From: Pontibacter flavimaris
GTDB taxonomy: Bacteria; Bacteroidota; Bacteroidia; Cytophagales; Hymenobacteraceae
NCBI RefSeq assembly: GCF_001907195.1
Contig: NZ_LVWA01000005.1
Location: forward strand, 496,001-560,000
Direction: 5' to 3'
DNA: 64,000 nucleotides
Shown: one piece after another, positions 8,662 through 16,385 of the stretch
How the letters are laid out: every line of letters begins with the position of its first letter
How positions within the stretch are numbered: position 1 is the stretch's first letter
The notes under the pieces: generated by a model
Seen by the model: the letters and a program-made list of their open reading frames with translations, nothing else
Told to the model about the DNA's origin: nothing
Databases searched by the model: none
Translations under genes and position numbers: made by a program

Positions 8662-9030
8662 TCAATTAGTGGAGAGTACGCGTACAGCTTCTGACTGAGA
8701 AGCAACAAAGTTGATTTGTTTGCCTTTGTTGCTTTCAAAGATGAAATCATGAACACTCTTGCTGGTATATGTAGAGAAGTCGCCCACGACGGCCAAACGA
8801 ACCCGGTAATTGGAAAACTTCTGAAGTATTTCGCCTGCAATTCCGTTTTTCAGGTCAAAAAAATCAGGTGTGATGTTCTTCTCATGGATTATAATTCTGT
8901 CAAAGTCCTGATAGTAAATGTTTCCCAATAAGTCTAACCCGTCTTCAATGCCATTTATTATCGTATCTGCCGAAATCACTTCGGCAATTTTGGTGTCGGT
9001 GTCATTTATAGTATGGGTTTCTATCCTCAT
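8662..9030 (-). CDS. DUF4180 domain-containing protein
   Basis: This 122-residue soluble protein matches DUF4180: an N-terminal beta region, then GLDLLGNIYYQDFDRIIIHEKNI, the stretch PDFFDLKNGIAGEILQKFSNY, and VRLAVVGDF followed by the SVHDFIFESN block. Such proteins are often single accessory genes with no assigned biochemical role. It is AT-rich compared with its neighbours at 7.6 kb and 12 kb and is the first of four minus-strand accessory genes, which suggests horizontal gain. The start ATG at 9028-9030 fits the family N terminus (MRIETHTI). Confidence 0.85.
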   Translation of the reverse strand: MRIETHTINDTDTKIAEVISADTIINGIEDGLDLLGNIYYQDFDRIIIHEKNITPDFFDLKNGIAGEILQKFSNYRVRLAVVGDFSTYTSKSVHDFIFESNKGKQINFVASQSEAVRVLSTN

Positions 9031-9126
9031 TTTGTCTGTTGGTTTGCAAGGGAGATTCCGTTACAATGTCCGCAAGAGTTGGGCTGAATAGCCTTTTATA
9101 CTTTTTAGCGGTAGTTGGGTGCGATC
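9031..9126. other. Cassette-like junction between DUF4180 and the serine hydrolase
   Basis: This short spacer holds GTTGGGC (near 9075) and GTTGGGT (near 9114), both of the form GTTRRRY found at the ends of integron attC sites, with CCGTTACAATGTCCGCAAG between the first and the DUF4180 start. I cannot show a full attC fold, and no integrase gene is in the window. Confidence 0.3.
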
Positions 9127-10386
9127 TTACTCCGTCACTTTGCTCAAGCTATCTAGCTTTATATAATATTCATCCAGTAAATCATAAATGGCTTTCTGGT
9201 CTTTGCCCGATAAATTAGAATCCCAGTCTGTGTTAACTATAAAATACCTGCCCATCTTTTCGTCTTTGTGAAACCAGATCACAGAGAACATTCCCGGGTC
9301 GCCACCGGTATGCCCGAAATTCCCTGTAGAGCCAAACCCCATGGTGATTCCCATGTTATACTCGTCACTGTATTCACTGGCACTCCTGTTTATGAAGTTT
9401 TCTGCCGTAAGCTGAGGTGTAAAGTATTCTTTGTAACTCTGCTCGGAAAGCAGGGTGCCCTTTCCATAATACCCTTTCATGAGTTCCAGGATATACTTAC
9501 CCATGTCCGAACTCGTGGTCAGCAGTCCTCCGTCCGGATACCCAATAAGTGAATAATAGGGATAGGGAGTTTGCTTGTCTTGATAAGTGGGGGAATAGTT
9601 TGAGAAGTCAATCGCCTCAAAACTCCAGCCCGACGAATTCATCTTCAGAGGGCTTAAAATATGCTGCGTCGTAAACGCGTCATACGTAGTGCCTACTGCT
9701 TTCTCTAAAACCAGTGCGGCAAGCGATGCCCCAACATTAGAGTACTCATAAATGCTACCTGGCTTCCTTTCCGAAAAAGCCTCCTTCGAATACCATTCTC
9801 CACCGGTACCAAGCAGGTTTTTTAAGAAACCTTCTAAAGAGGTTTTAGTTGATGGAGGATTAAACTTTGTGGGCGAAATGTCTATGCTCAGATTATGAAC
9901 TAGGTTAATTGTGTCTCTCAGGACCACATTTCTGGTAAGATATGCTTCTGTGTCTACTATAGAAGACGTGTGCGTTACCAGGTGCCGGATAGTGATGGGA
10001 ACCTCCGGGTACTCTGGATTGAACACGTTGAAGGGTAAATATTTATTGACTGGATCGTCTAAGTTAAGCTTGCCCAATTCCTGCGCTTTAAGCATGGCAA
10101 GACCAATGACAGTTTTAGAGACAGAGGCAATGTTCTGAACTGTGTTTTCCGTATACCTGGCGCTTGTTTTGATGTTCGAGACCCCAAATCCGTTTTGGTA
10201 CAACACCTCATTGTCGTTCACTAAAGCCACCCCAAAGCCATTGAAACTTGCTGTTTTACTTATTTGGGCCAGTTTCTCTGTTAACTCTTGTTGCGTTTGC
10301 CCAAACTCCTCCGAATGCAGATTCTTCGTCGTGTTGCAGGAAATGACTGCAAAAGAGACAACTATAAGTATAAATAAATGCCTCAT
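9127..10386 (-). CDS. Serine hydrolase lipoprotein of the beta-lactamase class C / D-aminopeptidase superfamily
   Basis: From the ATG at 10384-10386 the protein has 419 residues with a lipoprotein signal (MRHLFILIVVSFAVISC, lipid-accepting C17). It has the penicillin-binding-protein-like triad: SVSK (S88-K91) as SxxK, a Y-S-N motif in YEYSNVGA, and HTGGDPG as the KTG-like box. These are the marks of class C beta-lactamase-like esterases and peptidases. The substrate could be a peptide, ester or peptidoglycan fragment. Nothing marks it as a true antibiotic-resistance enzyme. An upstream in-frame start at 10443 would mask the lipobox and is less likely. The region is AT-rich. Confidence 0.9.
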   Translation of the reverse strand: MRHLFILIVVSFAVISCNTTKNLHSEEFGQTQQELTEKLAQISKTASFNGFGVALVNDNEVLYQNGFGVSNIKTSARYTENTVQNIASVSKTVIGLAMLKAQELGKLNLDDPVNKYLPFNVFNPEYPEVPITIRHLVTHTSSIVDTEAYLTRNVVLRDTINLVHNLSIDISPTKFNPPSTKTSLEGFLKNLLGTGGEWYSKEAFSERKPGSIYEYSNVGASLAALVLEKAVGTTYDAFTTQHILSPLKMNSSGWSFEAIDFSNYSPTYQDKQTPYPYYSLIGYPDGGLLTTSSDMGKYILELMKGYYGKGTLLSEQSYKEYFTPQLTAENFINRSASEYSDEYNMGITMGFGSTGNFGHTGGDPGMFSVIWFHKDEKMGRYFIVNTDWDSNLSGKDQKAIYDLLDEYYIKLDSLSKVTE

Positions 10387-10473
10387 ATTTCTAATCAATC
10401 CACATTCTCTTTTGAAGTTCCATGTTGAAGTATTGCAGCCCAACGGACTGGCTAAAGCACGCCTTGGTGTGGT

Positions 10474-11115
10474 TTAGGTCTTGTTGACGAAAGTAATTCT
10501 ATTTCTTTTCCTAAATAAAACATACAACAAAGTAATGATTATGGATGAAGCTAGAAAGGCATAAACATGATTCATGTTGACACCTTCAACCTTCAATTCT
10601 CCTGTTTCCAAATCTACCAACCAAGTATTAGAATCCCTTGTGTTAATAATTAGCTGCTGCTTGGCTCCATTCGCGTAATGGTACCCTTTGTCTGCTAACC
10701 ATAATTGGTGGGAAGAAGTCTGTTGAAGATATTGCGTGGGTATGTCAAACTTATCACCTGTTATTGCGATTGGCTTTTTTTCTCTTCTGAATACTTCCAC
10801 TATGGGAGAATTAGAATAGTACCAGTAGTTAACATAGGAGAAGTACATACCATCATTCGACAGTTTTCCTTCTGGATACCCCATGGGTCTTATTAGCTGT
10901 TGCCAAAGCTCAGTACTATCTTTTTTGTAGACAATTAAAGCCCACTTCCGCTCCCAAGGTGATTTAGTGGTATCATTGTCGCCAAAACGCACCCAAGAGA
11001 AAAACTTCCCATTTTCAGATTCTACTTTAAATGGAGTCCAAGAGGGAGGAGAATCAGCATTTCCCTTAGCCACAAAGAGCAGAAGTATAAAAACAAAGGA
11101 GAATGCTTTTTTCAT
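10474..11115 (-). CDS. Unrecognised exported protein with C-terminal membrane anchor
   Basis: I do not recognise this 213-residue protein. It starts with a signal peptide (KKAFSFVFILLLFVAKGNA), has a soluble part rich in Trp and Tyr (WVRFGDNDTT, ERKWALIVYKKDSTELWQQ), and ends with one membrane helix, roughly residues 183-202 (FLASSIIITLLYVLFRK), followed by basic residues. The predicted layout is an extracytoplasmic domain tethered by its C terminus. It sits in the AT-rich accessory block between the serine hydrolase and DUF4304 genes. Function is unknown; the short C-terminal anchor with RKRN tail is the clearest feature. Confidence 0.7.
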   Translation of the reverse strand: MKKAFSFVFILLLFVAKGNADSPPSWTPFKVESENGKFFSWVRFGDNDTTKSPWERKWALIVYKKDSTELWQQLIRPMGYPEGKLSNDGMYFSYVNYWYYSNSPIVEVFRREKKPIAITGDKFDIPTQYLQQTSSHQLWLADKGYHYANGAKQQLIINTRDSNTWLVDLETGELKVEGVNMNHVYAFLASSIIITLLYVLFRKRNRITFVNKT

Positions 11116-11208
11116 AAATTCTTATTACCGTCAACGGCTTGTATAAACACTGTACAAGGCCATCGGCCGTAGTATGCTGTTTATACCTTGTTAGCTGTGG
11201 TTTTTTCT
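11116..11208. other. Cassette-like junction with GTATAAAC/GTTTATAC inverted repeat
   Basis: On the minus strand this spacer reads GCTAACAAGGTATAAACAGC, then a centre with GGCCGATGGCC, then GTGTTTATACAAGCCGTTGAC. The GTATAAAC and GTTTATAC parts are inverted, and CTAAC/GTTGAC lie at the outside, like the simple and core sites of an attC. It resembles spacers I have seen between small accessory genes in Cytophagales. No integrase is present. Confidence 0.35.
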
Positions 11209-11820
11209 TTATACTAATCCATACTTCTGGCCATATTCCTTCACGGTCTCTAAAAAATGAGGGTTCTTCTTTTCTTTCAGAATGGTTATGTATTCTGCCT
11301 TAGCTCTGTCGAATTGATTTGATTCTCCATAGACTATGAGTTTGGCCAAAGGAGCAACGATCAGTTTCTCAGATTCGAGAAAGTCCAGTAGAGCTTCTTT
11401 TGTGTTTAATTTCTTAAAGTACGGCAGGATATATTTTTCCAGATTTGTCCGCATTTCGGAAATCAGCCCACTCTCATCTGTACTAGCGTCAATGTCGTAC
11501 CAAGTGTCAGTTTGGCCTCTAAGTCCTCCGATTCTTTTTCTCAGTAGGCACTCAGGTTCAGTCGGAAAAACAGGTACCTTTTTGTCTTGATTGTAGAACA
11601 ATCCTTTCCAGTATTCCGGTAAAAATATCCCTGTGTTGATAGTAAAACTTATATGATCTTTAGAGTTGTAGGAGCTTTTTTGGATATTTATTATTTGTCC
11701 TAGGTTTTCCAGTTGCAAGTAGAAGTTGTTGCCTTTTTTCTTGAAACCAAGGGGTTTTAAGATTTCATGAAACCCTACCTTAACAATTTTATCAAATTTT
11801 ATTTCTGTAGCTGTCTTCAT
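11209..11820 (-). CDS. DUF4304 domain-containing protein
   Basis: This 203-residue soluble protein matches DUF4304: the N-terminal FDKIVKVGFHEILKPLGFKKKGNNFYLQ followed by a beta strand region (IINIQKSSYNSKDHISFTINTG) and WYDIDASTDE. Members are common, often solitary, accessory proteins and no activity is known to me. There is no signal peptide. The C-terminal half is helical and charged. It belongs to the AT-rich accessory run and is followed by a cassette-like spacer, so recent acquisition is plausible. Confidence 0.85.
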   Translation of the reverse strand: MKTATEIKFDKIVKVGFHEILKPLGFKKKGNNFYLQLENLGQIINIQKSSYNSKDHISFTINTGIFLPEYWKGLFYNQDKKVPVFPTEPECLLRKRIGGLRGQTDTWYDIDASTDESGLISEMRTNLEKYILPYFKKLNTKEALLDFLESEKLIVAPLAKLIVYGESNQFDRAKAEYITILKEKKNPHFLETVKEYGQKYGLV

Positions 11821-11977
11821 TTTTCACTCGATGCTTTATTCTTAAAATCTCAGCTAACTAGCAGCTAAACGGAAGTCTATTCGGCTTATCTGCACTATGA
11901 GTGGAGTTGATCTACTGAAAACTTCTCTGTTAAATAAAGCCTCTAGAGCAAGATAGCATAATTCCAACAAACATAAA

Positions 11978-12005
11978 AAGTATAGCCGAAGCCTTAGCTA
12001 TACTT
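11978..12005 (-). terminator. malQ terminator overlapping its stop codon
   Basis: AAGTATAGC (11978-11986) and GCTATACTT (11997-12005) are perfect 9-bp complements. The minus-strand T run follows. The TAG stop of malQ (11998-12000) lies inside the hairpin arm, and both arms are copies of the AAGTATA motif. Confidence 0.6.
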
Positions 12006-13542
12006 CCTTGGTTTCCTCCTCCTCCGGTTCCTGCCAACGGCCATACCTTATGGCCATGTCTTTCAGTTCCTGTATGTGAGGTTGGGTGAACTGCTGGGGT
12101 TGCAGGCGCCACTCCCAGTTGCCGGAGCCGGTGGAGGGTTTGTTCATGATATGCTCGTAGCCCAGGCACAGCACGTCCTGCATGGGCAGCACGGCCAGTT
12201 GCGATACCGAACTATACGCCAGCCAGTTCAGGATGCTATGTACATTGCTTTGGTTCACGCGGTGAGTGCTGTAGGCGCGCAGGCGGCGTTTGTCATCCCT
12301 GGAGGCATCCTTATCGTACCAGCCGCGCACGGTGTTGTTGTCGTGGGTGCCGGTGTACACGATGCTGTTTATAGTATGGTTATGCGGGGCGTACAGGCTT
12401 TGCGGCAGGTCCTCGCCAAAGGCAAAAAGAAGCACGCGCATGCCCGGCAGCTTGAATTTCTCCATCAGGTCGCGCACCGGTTGATCAATTTCACCCAGGT
12501 CTTCGGCCACGATCGGCAGCTCCTTAAACTCCTGCTGCACTACTTTCAGAAAAGCGCCGCCGGGTGTTTTTACCCATTTCCCGTTGATGGCGGTTTCCTC
12601 GCCGGCGGGTACCTCCCAGTAGGCCGAGAAAGCCCGGAAATGGTCGAGGCGGAGCAGGCCGAAAAGCTGCAGGTTGTGCTCGATGCGGTGCAGCCACCAG
12701 TCAAAGTTCTGCTCCTTCAGTGCCTGCCAGTCGAACACTGGCGTACCCCAAAGCTGCCCGGTTTCGCTGAAATAATCCGGTGGCACGCCTGATACGGCAG
12801 TGGGATTGCCGTCGCGGTCCAGTTTAAAAATGTCGGGGTGGCTCCAGACGTCGGCGCTGTCGTGGCTCACGTAAAAAGGCATGTCGCCAAAGAAAAGTAT
12901 AGCTTTGCCGAGGCAGTACTCCTTCAGCTTCTGCCACTGGCGGTAAAACAGGAACTGCAGAAACATCTCATACTCCACCTGCTCGCGCAGCTTTTCGGCC
13001 AGTTGCTCCACGGCCTGCTCGTCGCGCCACTTTATCTCCTCGGGCCACTCCGTCCAATTCTTGTTCTTGAAATGCTGCCGGAAGGACACAAAGTTTGCGT
13101 AATCCTGCAGCCACAGCTTCTGTTCTTTCTGAAAACCGGTGAAGTTTTTCCAGAGCACGTCCGGTAGTTCCTCGCTAAAGTATTGGTAAGCCTTGCGCAG
13201 CAGCTTGAGTTTATACTTTGTCACCTTCTCAAAATCCACGCGGGCATCGTCGAACTTCTCGTTGTGGTGCAGGTCTTTGGCGTGCAGCAGGCCATCGTGC
13301 ACCAGTTCCTCGGGGCTGATGAGCAGCGGGTTGCCGGCAAAGGCCGAGTGGCTGCTGTAGGGCGAGTTGCCCGAGCTGATCTCGGTGGGGTTGAGCGGCA
13401 GAATCTGCCAGTACCGCTGCCCCGCCTGCTGTAGCTGGTCTGCAAACGTATAAGCCTCCGGCCCCAGGTCGCCGATGCCGAAGCGGGAGGGAAGGGAGGT
13501 GATGTGAAGCAGAATGCCTGCGCTGCGCTGAGGTACGATCAT
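11998..13542 (-). CDS. malQ: 4-alpha-glucanotransferase (amylomaltase, GH77)
   Basis: MalQ moves alpha-1,4-glucan chains between maltodextrins in the cytoplasm. The 514-residue length is typical of GH77. Visible signatures are AGILLHITSLPSRFGIGDLG at the N terminus, YWQILPLNPT, the nucleophile region LLRLDHFRAFSAYWEVP, the acid/base region IVAEDLGEI, and YTGTHDNNTVRGWY. It is the last gene of the minus-strand carbohydrate group, separated from treY by 135 bases of simple repeats, so it may be read through from treY or have its own start. In this setting it can remodel glucan for TreY or recycle the short maltodextrins left by it. Confidence 0.96.
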   Translation of the reverse strand: MIVPQRSAGILLHITSLPSRFGIGDLGPEAYTFADQLQQAGQRYWQILPLNPTEISSGNSPYSSHSAFAGNPLLISPEELVHDGLLHAKDLHHNEKFDDARVDFEKVTKYKLKLLRKAYQYFSEELPDVLWKNFTGFQKEQKLWLQDYANFVSFRQHFKNKNWTEWPEEIKWRDEQAVEQLAEKLREQVEYEMFLQFLFYRQWQKLKEYCLGKAILFFGDMPFYVSHDSADVWSHPDIFKLDRDGNPTAVSGVPPDYFSETGQLWGTPVFDWQALKEQNFDWWLHRIEHNLQLFGLLRLDHFRAFSAYWEVPAGEETAINGKWVKTPGGAFLKVVQQEFKELPIVAEDLGEIDQPVRDLMEKFKLPGMRVLLFAFGEDLPQSLYAPHNHTINSIVYTGTHDNNTVRGWYDKDASRDDKRRLRAYSTHRVNQSNVHSILNWLAYSSVSQLAVLPMQDVLCLGYEHIMNKPSTGSGNWEWRLQPQQFTQPHIQELKDMAIRYGRWQEPEEEETKEV

Positions 13543-13677
13543 GGGAGAGTTTGGGAGTTTGGGAGTTAGAAAGTTAAAAAGTTAGAAGGTTAGAAGGTTT
13601 GGAAGTTAGAAAGTCAGGGAGCCGGTAATTAATAACCCGCCTCTAACAACTAATAACGATTAACGAACAACGAATAA
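13543..13677. repeat. Simple direct repeats (GGGAGTTTGGGAGTT / AGTTAGAAGGTTAG) and TAAC-rich spacer
   Basis: Bases 13543-13625 are imperfect repeats of AGTTWGRAG-type units. Bases 13626-13677 are a TAACAACTAATAACGATTAAC-type run of about 50 bases. Similar TAAC-rich spacers occur near 3715-3850, 45780-45870 and 47668-47760. No gene is seen. Confidence 0.7.
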
Positions 13678-16383
13678 CTAAAAACCGGCGATTAAGAGTG
13701 CTACCGGAAATGTGTTGAGAACTTCTGCTACGGGAATAGCATTCGCTGCGTGAACGGTGCCGTTGCCCAGTGCCTGCTGCCATACTTTCGGGGCGTTGTC
13801 TGGCAAAAGTATACTTGTGTCCTGCCATACTTCCGGGCCCAGCGGCAAATCGTGGCTGTTTACTAAGCTTACCAACAGCAGCGGCACGACTACCAGCACC
13901 CACTGCCCCTGGTGGTGGCGGGCAAAAGCCAGCACATGCTCCTGCTTTGGCCCCTTCACCTGCAGCGGAATGTACGCTCCCTTTTCGAAAAGAACATGCA
14001 GCTCGCGGCGGGCGGTGAGGGCTTTGTGCAGCACGTATAACTTTACTTTGGCGTTTTCAGGATGAAGGAGCAGCTCTTCGTGCAGCTTATCTATACTTTG
14101 CTTTTCGGCCTGTTGCAGTTCCTGCAGGTAGCGGCGGCGCTGTCCGTAATCCACGGGGCGGCGGTTGTCGGGGTCTACCAGGCTCAGGTCCCATAATTCT
14201 GTGCCCTGGTACACATCCGGCACGCCGGGGCAGGTTATCTTGAGCAGCGTCTGGCCAAGCGAGTAGAGCCAGCCAAAGTGCGCCACTTTCAGGAAGAACG
14301 GCTGGAAGGAGTGCATAAAGTCCTCGTCCTGCACCAGCAGTTGCTGCACCAGGTCTTTCATGGCCTGCTCATACTGCTCGTTGGGCGCCGACCAGTCGGT
14401 TTTGTTCTTGGCCTCGCGCAGTGCTTTCTCCAGGTATTCCTGCACCCGCTCAACCAAGGTCTCATCTACCTCTCCGTTCAGCGGCATCACGCCCAGCAGC
14501 GTCTGCAGCAGAAAGTATAAATCATTCTCCACCGGCTCGGAAGTATACTTTCTGGTGATCTCCATCCACTCCTTTGCCTTCTGCTCCCATTCGTCAACCA
14601 GTTCCGTCAGCACGTTCAGGCGCAGGCGGCCGTCCTCGCCGCGCTTGGTATCGTGGGTGGCGGTGGCGTTGATGGAGTGCGGGTAGGTGCGCTGCCGGTA
14701 CATCATGCGCTCATGGAAATCCTGCGGGCTCAGGTTAAAAATAGCAGGGCTATTGCCTACCTCGTTTAATGAGATCAGCCGGTTATAGTTGTAGAAAGTG
14801 GTATCCTCCACGCCCTTGGCCGCCAGCGGGCCTGTAAACTGCTGGCTGCGCATTGCAAAGTATAACTTATGGTGTTTCCGGCTTTCGGTATCCTCCGGCT
14901 CAAGTATAAATAGTGAGTGCAGGCGCTGCAGCTGTTCCTTTAGCGCAGGAGCTTGTTTGTGTGCTGCCTCAAACGCCTCTTCCACCACTTTCATCTCTTC
15001 TTTGGCGACAGGCAGATCATTGCTGTAAATGCGGTACACGGGCCAGGCGGCCAGTAGCGTTGCCAGGGCCTTTCGCCATTGCTCCTCCGGCTCCAGCGGT
15101 ATCAGCTGGCGCTCCTGCAGCAGGCGCAGCAAATTCTCCAATTCCCCCTGCATGTAATTGGTCAGGATGAATAGTTTCTTGTCGAACACCAGCTGACTGT
15201 AATCGGTGGCGGCATCCGAAATGAGACGACTATAGGCCTGGGTGATCTGCTCGCGGGCGCTGGCGGAAGTATAAAGGTTGCTCACCCAGGCCAGGAAATC
15301 GTAGCCGCTGTTTCCTTGGATCGGCCAGTTCTCCGGCAGGTGCTCCTCGCCCTCCAGAATCTTCTCCACCACCACATATTGCTCCGGCCCGGCCAACTGG
15401 CGCAGGCGCTTCAGGTAAGTAGCGGGGTCGAAAAGGCCGTCGACGTGGTCCACGCGCAGGCCCTGCACCAGCTCCTGGTCGCACAACATTTTGATGAACT
15501 GGTGGTACTGCTCAAACACCTCGGGGTGCTCCATGCGCAGGCAGATCAGGTCGTTCACGGTAAAGAAGCGGCGGTAGTTGATCTGTTTCTCCGTTTCCTG
15601 CCAGTGGCAAAGTATAAAGTGCTGTTTCTGCAGCAGCTTCCGCAGTTTTTTGTCCTTGCCGTTTATACTTTGCAGCACCTGTTCCAGCGCCTGCCGCAGC
15701 GCCTCAGCCTTGTACTGCTTCCTCTTAAAGTTGCCCCAGGCGGCGGGGTTTATACTTTCCTCGGCCTCGTGCAGGGCCAGCTCCTTCAGGCTTCGCTCTG
15801 CTAGTGGCGTTACCTCCGGGTTGCCCGATACCTGCAGCGCCTCCTCTAGCAAGGGCCGATAGCTCGAAACACTGACCGGGTACACATTGTCGAAGTAATG
15901 CAGGCAGATGCCCTTCTCGCTCAGTTTCAGTTCCAGTTGGTTCTGCTCCAGCACCTTGTCCAGCGGCTCCCCCAGAAAAGGCACCATCACCTGCCCGTTA
16001 AAATCGGGGTGGTGGAAATCGATGTCGAAAAAGGTATAAAAATGCGACTGCGGCCCTTTCTCCAGCACGTCCATCAGCCACACGTTATCGGGGTGAAAGG
16101 CCATGTGGTTGGGCACGATGTCCTGCAGCCAGCCCATGTTGCGGCGCTTCAGCTCCAGGGCTCTCTCCTGCAGCTCCTTTTGCGTGCCTACTTCCGGGCT
16201 GATGTCATAGGGGGCGGTCACGTCGTAGCCGTGCTCGCTGCCGGGGCGGGCGCAGAAAAACGGGGCTGAGTAAATGGTGCTGACGCCCAGTTCGTGCAGG
16301 TAGGGGATAAGCTGCTTTATATCGCTGAGCCGGAACTTTGGCGACGTCTGGATGCGGTAAGTGGCCGAAGGGGTATAGGTCAT
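13678..16383 (-). CDS. treY: Malto-oligosyltrehalose synthase
   Basis: TreY isomerises the reducing-end alpha-1,4 bond of a maltodextrin to the alpha,alpha-1,1 bond of trehalose. The 901-residue GH13 protein has PSATYRIQ at its start, DIVPNHMAFHPDN, the nucleophile D312 in GLRVDHVDGLFDP, the acid/base E340 in VVVEKILEGEE, and HDTKRGEDGRLR, all typical of TreY rather than amylases. It starts two bases after the GH57 gene ends and forms an operon with it and treZ. Its product is the substrate of TreZ. The C terminus (VLNTFPVALLIAGF) is complete. Confidence 0.97.
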   Translation of the reverse strand: MTYTPSATYRIQTSPKFRLSDIKQLIPYLHELGVSTIYSAPFFCARPGSEHGYDVTAPYDISPEVGTQKELQERALELKRRNMGWLQDIVPNHMAFHPDNVWLMDVLEKGPQSHFYTFFDIDFHHPDFNGQVMVPFLGEPLDKVLEQNQLELKLSEKGICLHYFDNVYPVSVSSYRPLLEEALQVSGNPEVTPLAERSLKELALHEAEESINPAAWGNFKRKQYKAEALRQALEQVLQSINGKDKKLRKLLQKQHFILCHWQETEKQINYRRFFTVNDLICLRMEHPEVFEQYHQFIKMLCDQELVQGLRVDHVDGLFDPATYLKRLRQLAGPEQYVVVEKILEGEEHLPENWPIQGNSGYDFLAWVSNLYTSASAREQITQAYSRLISDAATDYSQLVFDKKLFILTNYMQGELENLLRLLQERQLIPLEPEEQWRKALATLLAAWPVYRIYSNDLPVAKEEMKVVEEAFEAAHKQAPALKEQLQRLHSLFILEPEDTESRKHHKLYFAMRSQQFTGPLAAKGVEDTTFYNYNRLISLNEVGNSPAIFNLSPQDFHERMMYRQRTYPHSINATATHDTKRGEDGRLRLNVLTELVDEWEQKAKEWMEITRKYTSEPVENDLYFLLQTLLGVMPLNGEVDETLVERVQEYLEKALREAKNKTDWSAPNEQYEQAMKDLVQQLLVQDEDFMHSFQPFFLKVAHFGWLYSLGQTLLKITCPGVPDVYQGTELWDLSLVDPDNRRPVDYGQRRRYLQELQQAEKQSIDKLHEELLLHPENAKVKLYVLHKALTARRELHVLFEKGAYIPLQVKGPKQEHVLAFARHHQGQWVLVVVPLLLVSLVNSHDLPLGPEVWQDTSILLPDNAPKVWQQALGNGTVHAANAIPVAEVLNTFPVALLIAGF

Positions 16384-16385
16384 GT

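Noticed and set aside
9127..10386. A dedicated antibiotic-resistance beta-lactamase
   Set aside because: The SxxK/YSN/HTG set is shared by many esterases and peptidases, and nothing ties it to resistance.
8500..11900. A complete integron
   Set aside because: No integrase gene or attI is visible; only cassette-like spacers are claimed.
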